Assembly (NCBI GenBank): GCA_025449115.1
Contig: JAHLKC010000342.1
Span: 1 to 11,524, forward strand
Direction of reading: 5' to 3'
Origin: Chytridium lagenaria
Taxonomy: Eukaryota > Chytridiomycota > Chytridiomycetes > Chytridiales > Chytridiaceae
Length of the DNA: 11,524 bases
Shown here: positions 1-7,802 of the stretch, in pieces
Position numbering within the stretch: position 1 is the stretch's first letter
Layout: the number at the start of each line of letters is the position of its first letter
Made by a program: the position numbers and the translations under genes
Notes under the pieces: generated by a model
What the model was told of the DNA's origin: nothing
The model's input: the letters and a program-made list of their open reading frames with translations, nothing else
Databases searched by the model: none

Positions 1-1
1 C

Positions 2-328
2 TCCTCAAGTATGGTCTTGACTTACATCGCGGAAGTCTCGTCAACCATTCAGCAACTGAAGGCTGCGGGGGAAGACACGGCAACCCCGCAACACATCTCC
101 ATCCTCTTGACGACCCTCCCTGAAGCATACGACATCATAGTCAACCTTCTTCGAGAACGAACCCAAAGCCGAGGCTGACTATGCCTATGTCGTTGGAAAG
201 CTGTTAGACCATGAAACGAAACTGAAAGAGAGAAAGAAAGAAAATGAAGAGAACGAAGGCGCCAGGCTCACGCTGCGGGACGCTACAACAATCAACAACA
301 AAGACACCGCGGCGGCGAGGACCGAGAA
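2..328 (+). pseudogene. gag: Copia Gag, C-terminal part (UBN2/retrotran_gag type)
   Basis: Capsid-forming Gag of the outer element; its start lies left of the window. The reading begins in the frame of base 2 and includes the pattern of copia Gag: an amphipathic segment with QLKAAGE, then LLTTLPEAYDIIV, matching the family's 'short loop, then LxxLPxxYxxxV' layout. That frame reaches TGA at 176-178, while a different frame from about 153 continues with YVVGKLLDHETKLKERKK, the expected helix carrying a Leu-Leu-x-x-Glu core. Near 264 the reading returns to the first frame, passing a Gln/Asn-rich spacer into the knuckle. Two frame changes in about 330 bp make this a broken copy or an error-bearing read. 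Confidence 0.75.
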
Positions 329-370
329 TGCTACAATTGCGGAAAGAAAGGTCACTTAGCAAGAGACTGC
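329..370 (+). pseudogene. gag: Copia Gag CCHC zinc knuckle
   Basis: Reads CYNCGKKGHLARDC, a perfect CX2CX4HX4C retroviral-type zinc knuckle that binds the element's RNA. It is in the same frame as the first Gag segment (base 2). A Trp and basic residues follow immediately, as usual for nucleocapsids. Confidence 0.92.
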
Positions 371-628
371 TGGAGCGCGAGAAGAAATAACGACAACAGA
401 AATGAAAGAGACAACGAACCTCAAGCTCAACCTGCGGCTGCAGGAAGAGGCTTTTTCCGTGGAAGAGGCCGCGGGGTTTCCGTGGTCGAGGAGGACGCGG
501 AAGAGGAGGTCGAGGCCGAGGTGGTTGGAATCGAGGACCTAATGCAAACCTGGCAAACCAAAAAAACAATCAGAACAACAACAACGGAGGAAATCCTGTG
601 GTTTCGTTGCAGCAGTACCTACCGTCAA
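371..628 (+). pseudogene. Copia Gag tail, Arg/Gly-rich then Asn/Gln-rich
   Basis: After the knuckle the frame reads an Asn/Arg spacer, then from about 443 a run of GRG and FRGRGRG-type repeats. Near 470-475 the frame changes by one base and the Gly/Arg repeats continue in the new frame to about 530. An Asn/Gln-rich stretch follows up to about 600. RGG-like tails commonly support RNA binding. The segment joins Gag to protease; another frame change occurs near 605-630. Confidence 0.65.
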
Positions 629-629
629 C

Positions 630-842
630 ATGAGCTCGGAAGGCGGTCCGCAGACTAGAGACACCAGATGGATGTTAGACTCTGGAGCCACTCACCACAT
701 GACGTTCCAGCGCAACATCCTGTCGAACTACCGCTCCATCCAGTGCAACATCAGCACTGCCGACAACAACAGCAATCTTGAATCCCGTGGAGTTGGTGAC
801 TGTGAAGTGAAGATTAGAAACGGCGAAAGAACGGAACGTTAA
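630..842 (+). CDS. pol: Copia aspartic protease, N-terminal part (fragment)
   Basis: Retropepsin that would cleave the Gag-Pol polyprotein. The segment contains WMLDSGATHHMT, with the catalytic D-S-G at 678-686; the Asp-Ser-Gly-Ala-(S/T)-x-H-x-(T/V) pattern is the copia protease signature. Downstream, NLESRGVGDCEVKI fits the flap region. The frame stops at 840-842, but the next frame carries RLYVPNIGRNLISLG (about 839-895), the usual C-terminal end of copia protease. Length before the stop is 70 codons because of frame changes on both sides; the ATG at 630 is not a natural start, since the protein is a polyprotein segment. Confidence 0.85.
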   Translation: MSSEGGPQTRDTRWMLDSGATHHMTFQRNILSNYRSIQCNISTADNNSNLESRGVGDCEVKIRNGERTER

Positions 843-1287
843 TACTCAAGAACGTTTATACGTACCAAACATCGGACGGAACCTGATCTCGCTTGGGATG
901 GCGAGAAAGAAGGATCTTGACATTTCCGAAGGACGACGGATACGACCTTAAACCAAAGAAAGAACCGTCAGCGCAAGCACTTGCAACGTTCACCTACAGC
1001 AGCAAAGAGAACCTCATTTACCTTGATCAAGTCATCGAATTCAAGCCAAGCACCGCCTCAGCAAAAGGCCGAGAAGTCTCTGACACCGCACCATGGCACT
1101 TGCGGATGGGTCATCTAGGAAAGAAGGGAGTGAAGAAGTTAATGAAGGTAGCGAAGGGGTCAACATGACGAATGAAGAAGACACTTACCTTTGTGAGGGT
1201 TGTGTTGATGGGAAAATGACAAGGACATCATTTCCTGACAAACCCGACGAGTTGAAGGCCAAGACCCTCTCGAGAAAATCCATGTGA
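839..1287 (+). pseudogene. pol: Copia protease end and integrase N-terminal zinc finger (GAG_pre-integrase)
   Basis: Three frames contribute. The first (about 839-955) ends the protease. The second (about 893-1168) contains PWHLRMGHLGKKGVKKLMK, with the two His of the finger at 1097 and 1112. The third (about 1170-1287) contains YLCEGCVDGKMTRTSF, with the two Cys at 1192 and 1201. Together these give the HX4H...CX2C zinc finger that stabilises integrase multimers, followed by the basic K-M-x-R segment usual in copia. All four metal ligands are intact although they lie in two different frames. Confidence 0.85.
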
Positions 1288-1553
1288 TATCGTTGGACCT
1301 ATGAAGACCGCGTCAAATGGTGGCGCACGTTACTTCCTTACCATGTCGATAGCGCGACAAACTACGTTACCGTTTACCTGTGCAAGAAGAAGAATGAGTC
1401 GTTCAAGTACATCAAAAGTTTTAAAGAAGAAGCCGAGAAGAAAATCAAAAGGAAGCTCATTGAATAGTGGCAGACAACGGCGGCGAATTCAACAACAAAC
1501 AATGAAGGATTGGTGCTTAGAGCATGGGATTCGACTTACTTTCACCATGCCGT
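1260..1553 (+). pseudogene. pol: Copia integrase core, part before the insertion (first two catalytic Asp)
   Basis: Integrase (RNase H-like fold, rve family) inserts the element's cDNA. The first catalytic Asp is at 1286-1288 in HVDIVGPMKT, followed by GGARYFLTM. The second is at 1473-1475 in VADNGGEFNN, a strongly conserved D-N-G-x-E-F pattern. The reading then runs through MKDWCLEHGIRLTFTMP and is cut at 1553 by the gypsy LTR. The region crosses at least two frame changes (about 1345 and 1460). Confidence 0.88.
1550..1553. repeat. Left copy of the 4-bp target site duplication (CCGT)
   Basis: CCGT lies immediately before the left LTR, and the same four bases lie immediately after the right LTR at 9733-9736. 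Joining the two copia halves with a single CCGT restores a continuous codon reading across the junction, which supports both the duplication length and the LTR boundaries. Confidence 0.8.
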
Positions 1554-2052
1554 TATAACGCGTGAATTCGACGTTGATCGCTATACGTCTGAATTCGCCG
1601 TCTTCTCCTCTTCCAGGATGCCCCTTCAAAACTTCCTCTTACAATTTTATTCCTTTTCAATGATCCAAAACAAAACAGGTCTTCGTCTCCTCCGATCCCC
1701 TTCTTCTTCTCCAAAAAAAACAAGCCTATAATATAACAAAAATCTGACAAGTTTGTACGACATATCAGTTCTAACTTTTGAATCCAGCTCCCATCCGCAA
1801 ATCCCGCACGCATAACGCGTAACGCGTAACGCGACGCGTCACCATAGCGCCTTCAATCCTGCCTTCAACCCCTCCCAAACAAGATATAACCATAAACGAA
1901 AATAAACAAAACTAAATAGCCTGACGCGAAACGTAAGGTCAAGGAACGCGTGGGTCAATCGCGTATTCCCTCCCGTCACTCTCAACAACCCATCTCCAGT
2001 CACCCTTTGAACTTCACCCGTTACAACCCCACATCCGGCTAAATCTGTCACA
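1554..2052 (-). repeat. Gypsy 3' LTR (499 bp)
   Basis: This copy aligns end to end with 9222-9732. My hand alignment gives about 12 substitutions and 11 indel events; this copy is the shorter one at 10 of the 11. On the - strand the LTR starts TGTGAC and ends GTTATA, an imperfect inverted terminal pair. It carries five ACGCGT hexamers (1558, 1815, 1822, 1834, 1946), a sixth site mutated to ACGCGA at 1924, a TATA-like box at 1726-1737 and AATAAA on the - strand at 1646-1651. As the downstream LTR it should supply the polyadenylation site of the gypsy transcript. Confidence 0.95.
1646..1651 (-). terminator. Poly(A) signal AATAAA in the gypsy 3' LTR
   Basis: The exact equivalent of the 5' LTR signal at 9314-9319, unchanged despite divergence on both sides. 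It should direct polyadenylation of the gypsy genomic RNA about 15-40 bases further left. Confidence 0.45.
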
Positions 2053-2635
2053 ACCCACGACCCTCGCCGAAGGCAGCGGGCGACCTCGCCCGACCCACTA
2101 CCAATTTAAGCGAGACGATCGCCCCGGGGCGACCGTCGAAGCGGAACCTCTTCCTCCTCCCCTTCCGTCTCTTCCACCTCATCCCCCCTTCTTCTGTTGC
2201 CTCCCCTTCAGCTGATTCTGACTCTCCAGCAACTCCAGCTTGCGTTTCCTCTCTAAAGACTGGCCTGTCCTCATCCCCATTCATGTCTTTTCCTACTACG
2301 AAGAGGATAAGCTGGTCCCCTGCCACAGGTTTGTCCATTGCCGTGCCGTCTAGCTCACATAGCCAATAACCGTTTTTATGGGGTCCCCCACGAACCACGT
2401 ACGGTCCTGAGTACCGATCATCTAATTTGCGCCCATACGTTTCGTCTAAAGTACAATCTCTCCACAGCACAAGTTCCCCAACTCGAAGTGGCGTCTCGCG
2501 AAGCCGATGGTGGCTATCCCAGAACTCCCTTCTCTTTCCGTCGCCTCTCTGTGATGTCCTCATGTGCTTTCTGATATCCGCTGCTCTTCGCAATATCAAC
2601 CTTCCCCTGCACGCTAACATCTCCTCCCTGCTCAT
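2048..2635 (-). CDS. pol: Gypsy integrase C-terminal domain (fragment)
   Basis: A 195-codon frame. RETPLRVGELVLWRDCTLD and GRKLDDRYSGPYVVR match the 'l.vGDlVL.yd..l......KL..rw.GPY.v' SH3-like DNA-binding domain of gypsy integrases. GYWLCELDGTAMDKPVAGDQ follows, the 'Y.L.eLDGt......a...l' end. The last 80 residues are an acidic then basic tail (RWKRRKGRRKRFRF) with no chromodomain that I can see. The stop TGA lies inside the 3' LTR, formed by its first bases. The internal ATG at 2633-2635 is not a natural start. Confidence 0.9.
   Translation of the reverse strand: MSREEMLACRGRLILRRAADIRKHMRTSQRGDGKRREFWDSHHRLRETPLRVGELVLWRDCTLDETYGRKLDDRYSGPYVVRGGPHKNGYWLCELDGTAMDKPVAGDQLILFVVGKDMNGDEDRPVFREETQAGVAGESESAEGEATEEGGMRWKRRKGRRKRFRFDGRPGAIVSLKLVVGRARSPAAFGEGRGL
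2053..2066 (-). other. Weak polypurine tract candidate next to the 3' LTR
   Basis: On the - strand the bases just before the 3' LTR read CGAGGGTCGTGGGT, purine-rich but interrupted by pyrimidines. A polypurine tract is needed at this spot to prime plus-strand DNA. The match is poor, so the call rests mainly on position. Confidence 0.3.
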
Positions 2636-3159
2636 TTGTCTCCATTCAGCACGGTCTCACTCTCCACTATGTGTTCTAAGGGAAACACCGCCCTCTGTCC
2701 AAATACCATCTCATACGGACTCATCCCGTACGTGTCTGCTCGAAACAGCTGTCCGATCGGCCCACAGGACAGCCTGAAAATGCTTAGGCCAGTTTCTTTT
2801 TGTTCCCCCGGCGTCAAACGCCGAAGCGCTTGAATGATAGGCCCGTGCCCTCGCTCCACCGGTGCGTTTGATTGAGGATGATATCTTAGAATTCTCTCTA
2901 ACCGAATACCCCTCCTCCTTGCTTCCTCTACTATCGCCTCCTTCTTTAACTCCCCCCCATCTACCGTTATCATTGAAGCCGGCCCGAACACATAATGGAT
3001 TTGACTTAGATAAGTGTCAAACACAGCTCTAGCGTTACTTGGTCCCATTGCCTGCCCAACTACCCATCCCGTCAACGCCTCCCTGAACATGATGGCACCT
3101 TTCTTAGCTCCAGCCTCAGCGAAAGTCACATAATCGGCGTACCAGTGGAAGAAGGCCAC
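2632..3159 (-). CDS. pol: Gypsy integrase catalytic core (fragment, all three acidic residues present)
   Basis: A 175-codon frame. The first Asp is residue 9 (WYADYVTFAEAG), followed by REALTGWVVGQAM, the 'R..ltGW.eg.al' strand of this clade. The second Asp is residue 67 (MITVDGGELKKEAI) and the Glu is residue 102 (YHPQSNAPVERGHGPI). There are 34 residues between them, as I recall for DUF4100-type basidiomycete elements; most gypsy integrases have 35. YGMSPYEMVFGQRAVFPLE is the usual end of the core. The frame overlaps the next by four bases (ATGA), which I read as a frame change, not a designed start. Confidence 0.92.
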   Translation of the reverse strand: MAFFHWYADYVTFAEAGAKKGAIMFREALTGWVVGQAMGPSNARAVFDTYLSQIHYVFGPASMITVDGGELKKEAIVEEARRRGIRLERILRYHPQSNAPVERGHGPIIQALRRLTPGEQKETGLSIFRLSCGPIGQLFRADTYGMSPYEMVFGQRAVFPLEHIVESETVLNGDK

Positions 3160-3375
3160 CTGGTGTTAATAGGGTTGGTAGACTTCGTTCGTGGACGCGT
3201 AATCGGGTGTTCATCTGGCACCTCTCACATGAGCCCACATACTCCTTATTTCTACCCCCATTCTTCCCCACCAGTACCTCTCCGCCACCCTCAAGTATGT
3301 CGACCTCACGCCCCGATGCGATCCCCCTTCCCCAAATCCTCATGAAAACTCCTGACTATCTCTGCTCTCTCGCTT
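3160..3375 (-). pseudogene. pol: Gypsy integrase N-terminal zinc finger (H2C2)
   Basis: One frame carries HRGVRSTYLRVAERYWW, with the His codon at 3316-3318 and the Tyr-Trp-Trp pattern typical of gypsy fingers. A second frame carries SCERCQMNTRLRVHERSL, with the two Cys codons at 3227-3229 and 3218-3220. The His-to-Cys distance of about 29 residues fits the HX3-7HX23-32CX2C family. The first His would lie just upstream near 3330, across another frame change, and I could not fix it. Confidence 0.72.
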
Positions 3376-4056
3376 CTAACCCCACGACCCTGACTGATGA
3401 TCTTCCTTCTTTGTTCTCCTAAACAAAAACCCTTCTCTTAAATAAAACCTATCCGCTTCCTTTCGAATCTTTCTCCACTCTTTCTTCTCTATGCCGCGGG
3501 GTTTTTGTGATAGGCGACCGCATATGTAGTTCCCTATCAATAGCAGGTACAGATCGTCTTCGTATCTTTCCTCGTTAAAAGTCTCTTCTTCCTCTATCAC
3601 CCCCACGACCCCCATGAACGCGTCTAACCTCTCGTCAATGTGCTCTTCCAAGCCGGAATCCTCCACCTCTGAATCTCTCCAAGGCTTGTCGTATTGCCTG
3701 CTCAACGCATCGCACATCTTGTTCTTGATGCCGGCAATGTGGTGAATCTTAGCATCGAATGTGCGAACGTAGGCAGCCCATCGCATGATCGTAGGATCAT
3801 GGATCAATGGGTTGTTTAACGACCCTATGAGGCTCCTCGCGTCTACATAAACCTCGAACCTGACACCATACAAGTAAGGAAAACCCCTCTTCAGGTTCCT
3901 TACTAGCCCACACATCTCTCGTTTGTGTTGTGAGTAATTTCGTTCATACTCCCTAAAGAGCCCTGAATAAAACCTCACGGCATATACCCCTCCTTCCCTG
4001 TCCTTTTGTGTTATCATCCCTCCCTCTCCTAGTGGTCCAGCGTCAACAGTCAGCAT
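3376..4056 (-). CDS. pol: Gypsy RNase H and downstream spacer (fragment)
   Basis: A 226-codon frame, the longest intact piece of this polyprotein. LTVDAGPLGEGG carries the first metal-binding Asp (codon 4042-4044). NYSQHKREMCGLV contains the conserved Glu. FEVYVDARSLIGSLNN carries the next Asp, and IHHIAGIKNKMCDALSR the final His/Asp-bearing motif ('H..G..N..aD.LSR'). The full catalytic set is recognisable. The tail (about residues 125-226) is acidic then basic, and ends by approaching the integrase zinc finger. The enzyme removes RNA from RNA-DNA hybrids during reverse transcription. Confidence 0.92.
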   Translation of the reverse strand: MLTVDAGPLGEGGMITQKDREGGVYAVRFYSGLFREYERNYSQHKREMCGLVRNLKRGFPYLYGVRFEVYVDARSLIGSLNNPLIHDPTIMRWAAYVRTFDAKIHHIAGIKNKMCDALSRQYDKPWRDSEVEDSGLEEHIDERLDAFMGVVGVIEEEETFNEERYEDDLYLLLIGNYICGRLSQKPRGIEKKEWRKIRKEADRFYLREGFLFRRTKKEDHQSGSWG

Positions 4057-4390
4057 GGGGGCCGAGTGTCATCCCCGTAAACAAGCGGCCGAAGCGCTGG
4101 CGGACTCCTCATCCTTCTTTTTAACTCCTGAAAAGGCCTCCATCTCATCACTCCCTCCTCGAATGGAAAGTCGAGTACCGCCCTTTTCTCGTTAACGCGT
4201 GGAGCGGCTCGCAATGCTCGAAAATCCCATCTACGTACATTCTAAAGGTCCCAACTGCCCCAGAAACGATCGTACTTGACTAACGCTCATGGGCATAGGC
4301 CAATCCTGAATTGCATCCCGTTTCTGCTTCTTCGGATGGCGACCATTGGCGTCGCAATCATGGCCCAACACTTCAATCCCGCCTACCCCC
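4057..4390 (-). pseudogene. pol: Gypsy reverse transcriptase thumb/connection and start of RNase H
   Basis: Three frames carry the reading. GIEVLGHDCDANGRHP and QDWPMPMSVSQVRSFLGQLG (about 4247-4390) match the 'GH.v...G..p...K...i..wP.P....evr.FLG' connection typical of gypsy. MYVDGIFEHCEPLHALTRKG follows (about 4170-4245). Then RWRPFQELKRRM and RPLVYGDD (about 4060-4155) approach RNase H. Frame changes lie near 4245, 4160 and 4060. Confidence 0.78.
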
Positions 4391-5170
4391 CCCGTGTCTT
4401 TGCTCCCGAGAAGGTAATCCCAGCTTCCTCTGCGTCTCCTAATACCCCATCTATGTCTTCTATATGTTCTCTCACACTAGCTCTCACCCCATACTCGTCC
4501 ATGGTCCCGTCCCACTCCTCCACTGATTTTCCCCTCAATGGCATATCGTCTATGAACGGCCACCCTTTCTTCGGTATCCATCTATGGAATACCTTTAGAC
4601 TAAGCTGCTGACTATACATCGGCGAGTTTGTCCATCCTTGCGGTAAGCCCGTCATCCTCAGCAACCCAACGGCGTCCCCACCGCTGTAAGATCTCTGCTC
4701 TCCTCGTCCAACGGTATTTGATCAAAGTAGCTGTGACAGTCAAATGTCGAATAATCCCTCGCGCCGCAAAACGCTGCGTGATGTCTTCCATGTGCGGCGT
4801 GAGCAGCGAAGTACTGAACTGTGACCTCATTAAGCGGCTGTAAGTCCTGTATGAAAGCGTAGGCTCCCGTCTTTCTTCTGGACAACAAACCATCGCGACG
4901 AGTATGCTCCGCACGACGGCTCTGCCACACCTGATTCCAACTTCTCTCTCAACACCCCTATCAGTTTCTCAATAATGCTTGAGGCACTGGATAACTCTTC
5001 ATGCGCCATGGCTTGTGCGGTATCGTTTGAATCTTCACTGGTGGGAAGATTTCCGGTTTAACTCTCCCTCTCTCGCTCAACGTAAAAGAGGAACGCCTTG
5101 TGTCGCCTATAGAGAACCTCCTTCACGGCACCCCGCTCCGCCTGATTCATAATGTTACCCTCCAACATTG
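4383..5170 (-). pseudogene. pol: Gypsy reverse transcriptase, fingers and palm
   Basis: The polymerase starts about 5155 and crosses several frames. KIQTIPHKPWRMKSYPVP and SRWFVVQKKDGSLRF mark the fingers. FIQDLQPLNEVTV (4658-4930 frame) is the conserved 'D.QPLN..T' motif. CHSYFDQIPLDEESRDLTA and TPLG lead to RMTGLPQGWTNSP. The active-site box is F-I-D-D at 4545-4556, the F-I-D-D variant seen in this fungal clade, so both Asp are present. A base insertion separates the DGSLRF and FIQDL pieces, and another change occurs near 4970. Unlike the copia polymerase, the catalytic residues are intact. Confidence 0.88.
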
Positions 5171-5223
5171 CTCCACCCTTCCTCGTTGAGGCGACACCCC
5201 TTCTCAATCAACCCCTTCTCTGT

Positions 5224-6112
5224 CTAGTTCTCTTGGTCCCCAATCCATTGGTTTGTGTCCTCCCTCCAACGATACCCTAGCTGGCTTTTCTTCCTTGCGA
5301 CCGGCTTATATTTTGCTCCCATGTTCAGTCCTATTAACTCTCCTGTTACCTCCAGGAAACGACTCTCGGCTTTTGTCCGACGCTCACATCGTCCTGCCAC
5401 GTCGCTTCCCATTTCCATTGCTGCCCACTCCACTCTCCTCCACTCCTCCTCCTTGCCCTCTCAGGATCATCACGCGTCTTCTCAAGCGCTAGGATAACCT
5501 CTTCCACCCCACATTATCTCCTTCCTCCTCATATAAAGCCGACTAATTTCTCCCCCTTCCTCCATCCTCAAACCCACCTCTCTACCTAGTCTCTGCAGCT
5601 TCCTTCTCCCTTTCCTGTCAGCACGTCGCTCATAATCCCTGCCTCTTCAGGTCTCCAACATAGGTGCAACGCCCCGAACCAAAATGTTCCTTGTCTCTTT
5701 CCTTGCTCCCACCAAAGCCCCTGACATCACACCCCTTCATGTCCTCTAATAAATCCCTTTTTACTTCTCTCTCCTTCCTCCCCCATTTCCTCTCTCCGTC
5801 CTCCTCAAAGCTCCGGTTTTTTCTTCGATCTCCATTTTTTTTTCCTTCCGACCTTTTCAACGCTTTGCTCCTCTTTCTCTTCCTCTTTTTCCTCTCTTTG
5901 ACTCCTCTCGGTTCTTCCTCCCTTCTGTTTCCCCTCTCGCTTCTGACCCCTCTCGTCAGATCTCCCTTCTACTTCCCCCAGCCCTTCCCTCAGTACTTCT
6001 CGGCCTGCGCCCCTCTCTCGGTCAGGCCTTCCCCCAAAATCCCCTCCCATTTTCGCCTTCAGCTCCTTTTCCTTTCTCCACTTTCTTAACTCCTTTGAAG
6101 ATTTTCGCGTCG
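5224..6112 (-). pseudogene. Gypsy charged linker between protease and reverse transcriptase
   Basis: The coding strand is extremely purine-rich; in successive frames it encodes Lys/Glu/Arg/Gly-rich sequence (for example KELRKWRKEKELKAKMGG at about 6045-6105 and REEKEEEKEEQSVEK near 5870). Near 5290 it leads into MGAKYKPVARKKSQL, which resembles the conserved 'KYKPVARK' motif just before reverse transcriptase in basidiomycete gypsy elements. At least three frame changes occur. The linker is roughly 250-300 residues with no fold I recognise; disorder is likely. The many short + strand frames here are Pro/Ser/Leu/Phe-rich mirror images. Confidence 0.6.
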
Positions 6113-6771
6113 TCATTTACGAGCACGTCTCGGCGAGTCATACCCCTGCAACGCCGTGTAGAAGACCGAAAACCCTTCCGGATTCTGCATCCAGACGGTC
6201 ATTTCTTTAGTCCTCGGATCCCTGACCGTTCTCGTGGCAGCTGCCTGATTTGCTGGCGACCCCCAAAGCAGCGCAAAAGGCGCGTTGTCACCTACAACCA
6301 GGGCTGATATCTCAAATCTCACCCCCCCCACAAACACTGGCAGGTTGGGGATCATGCCCTCAAGCTTGTCAATAGTGCCGTTGGCAGATCTCATGTTGAA
6401 TGTGAACCCCCAATGAATACTGACCCCTCTTTCTCGATCTCGCTTGCCAGCCCTCTTGACACCAAGTTCATTTGGGACCCGTCGTCGTTTGGGACCCTTG
6501 GGATATAGAGCCCCCCTTCCATTGATACGACCTCTACCTCCGTTAGATGAGGGGACTGGGTGACCAGAGGCCGGATCTTTGGCCACTTCCTCAAGTCGTT
6601 CCTCCTTCCCTCCTCTCCGACTCTTTCCAATCTGGAATACCCATCCTCCCTGGTTTCCTCCTCATCTACTTCCTCTGCATCCGCCTCCCCGTGCCAGGCG
6701 TCGCCAATATCCATCTCCACAAATCGCGCTTCCCCTACCGCTCCAAACAGAGTTCTTTCCAGATACTCCAT
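6113..6771 (-). pseudogene. pol: Gypsy aspartic protease (retropepsin), split over two frames
   Basis: The first frame (6391-6771) has an acidic lead-in, then PNDDGSQMNLVSRGLA, with the catalytic Asp in D-D-G-S at 6475-6486; Asp stands where Thr or Ser is most usual. The reading changes frame near 6420-6440. The second frame (6113 to about 6430) continues the retropepsin fold with VFVGGVRFEISALVV, then FALLWGSPANQAA, matching the strand and 'llG.pw' C-terminal motif. The enzyme would cleave the Gag-Pol polyprotein. About 110 residues separate the Asp and the end of the fold, normal for the family. Confidence 0.8.
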
Positions 6772-6790
6772 CTCGTCATCCCCGTCATCG

Positions 6791-7225
6791 TCATCGGGTG
6801 CTTGCCTCAGGCAAAGAGACGTGATTTCCCTGGGGAATGGATACCTTCCTCAAATTCGTAACCTTCTGTATCTCCTTGCGGACCCCTGACATGCTAAGAA
6901 GCTGTCCTGCTGTCACCATAACTGGCGTGTTGAGAATTGACTCGGCTATCTCCCTCGACGCGTTGGGGATGCCCTCTTGAAGCTGGGAGAGATATCTGAA
7001 CGTTGATCCCCTTTTTTCCTCAGCGGCGCCAGTGACTGCCTTATTTCCATCCCCTCTCCCCTTATCAACTGGCTTGAGTACTTCCGTCCCCCTTCCCATC
7101 CTTTTCACCGATACTGACTCCTTTGGCCCCCATGACACCCTCGCCCTTCTCCTTTCTCCTTTGTTGGTGCCGCCACCCCTATTTTCCCCTGCCGTCCGTC
7201 TTGCTGCGTCTTCATCCAGGCTCAT
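6791..7225 (-). CDS. Gypsy DUF4100-like segment before the protease (fragment)
   Basis: A 144-codon frame. The first half is basic and low in complexity. The second half contains STFRYLSQLQEGI and ILNTPVMVTAGQLLSMSGVR, which resembles the conserved pre-protease segment (DUF4100-like) of basidiomycete gypsy polyproteins: a 'hydrophobic-L-x-T-P-V-x-(V/L)-T-x-x-(Q/E)-L-L' pattern followed by S-x-x-V-R. Its biochemical role is not established. The assignment is from memory of the family pattern; an HMM search would settle it. Confidence 0.6.
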   Translation of the reverse strand: MSLDEDAARRTAGENRGGGTNKGERRRARVSWGPKESVSVKRMGRGTEVLKPVDKGRGDGNKAVTGAAEEKRGSTFRYLSQLQEGIPNASREIAESILNTPVMVTAGQLLSMSGVRKEIQKVTNLRKVSIPQGNHVSLPEASTR

Positions 7226-7802
7226 AGCTGATCCTGACTCCTCGGCTACCCTTAACTTCGCGTTCTTGCGTGTGGTTTCTCGTCACTACCATCATTTCTA
7301 TCCCTCTTTCCTAAGTAGACCTCCGCTACACCCTCTCTGTCTCTCGCTCATCCCTCCCACAACCCCTATAAAGTCGTCAAGCGGCATAACACCTCTGCCC
7401 CTGTACCCTGTTTTGATCTCAAGGTGAGCTCTAGCTAGTTCAACTTCGAAAAGACTAACGTTCTTTGCCCTCAGGATAGTCCTCACCACAGGGGTAACCT
7501 CCCCACCGATCCTTGCATCGATCGAGATTTTTCCAGCTTCCCCATCTTTTCTCCTCCTGTAGCCATGAAAGTGTTCATGGACATGTTTCCATCAGCTCCT
7601 ACCCTCTCCCTTAACGATTCCCACCCTGACGAATCCACCACAATTTTTGATGCGTAAGTTTTCCCTACTACCGTTTTATTCCCCTCCTCTTTCCTACCTC
7701 CGTATTTTTTCTGCCATTCCTCCCATTCGCTGCCCTTCTCCACCCCCAGCCCTCTGTAAGCCTCTTTCCCTCCTTATGCCCCATCTCGAGAACCGCCATC
7801 CT
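7226..7802 (-). pseudogene. Gypsy Gag-Pol spacer, no recognised domain
   Basis: Two partial frames cover this stretch: 7483-7743 (WEEWQKKYGGRKEEGNK, then VVDSSGWESL) and 7298-7489 (VRTILRAKNVSLFEVELA, then GVMPLDDFIGVVGGM). The composition fits the polyprotein, and the segments sit between the knuckle and the DUF4100-like region. I do not recognise a domain. Confidence 0.45.

Noticed and set aside
204..569. - strand open frame with a Pro/Arg-rich start
   Set aside because: It mirrors the Gly/Arg-rich tail and zinc knuckle of the copia Gag on the + strand.
1811..1840. Short TAACGCG repeats, considered as a CRISPR-like or telomere-like array
   Set aside because: Only about three units of 7 bp within an LTR, no spacers, and the same array is in both LTRs; better explained as promoter sites.
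2632..2635. ATGA overlap between two integrase frames, possibly a coupled or programmed frameshift site
   Set aside because: The junction falls inside integrase, where no gypsy element is known to need a frameshift, and many other frame changes in the window are clearly damage or error.
5664..6089. + strand open frame of 141 codons, hydrophobic and Ser/Phe/Leu-rich, resembling a membrane protein
   Set aside because: It is the complement of the purine-rich Lys/Glu linker; pyrimidine-rich DNA automatically gives Ser/Leu/Phe/Pro codons.
6475..6486. D-D-G-S at the gypsy protease active site as an inactivating change
   Set aside because: The catalytic Asp is present, and the residue after it varies in fungal gypsy proteases, so this alone does not show loss of function.
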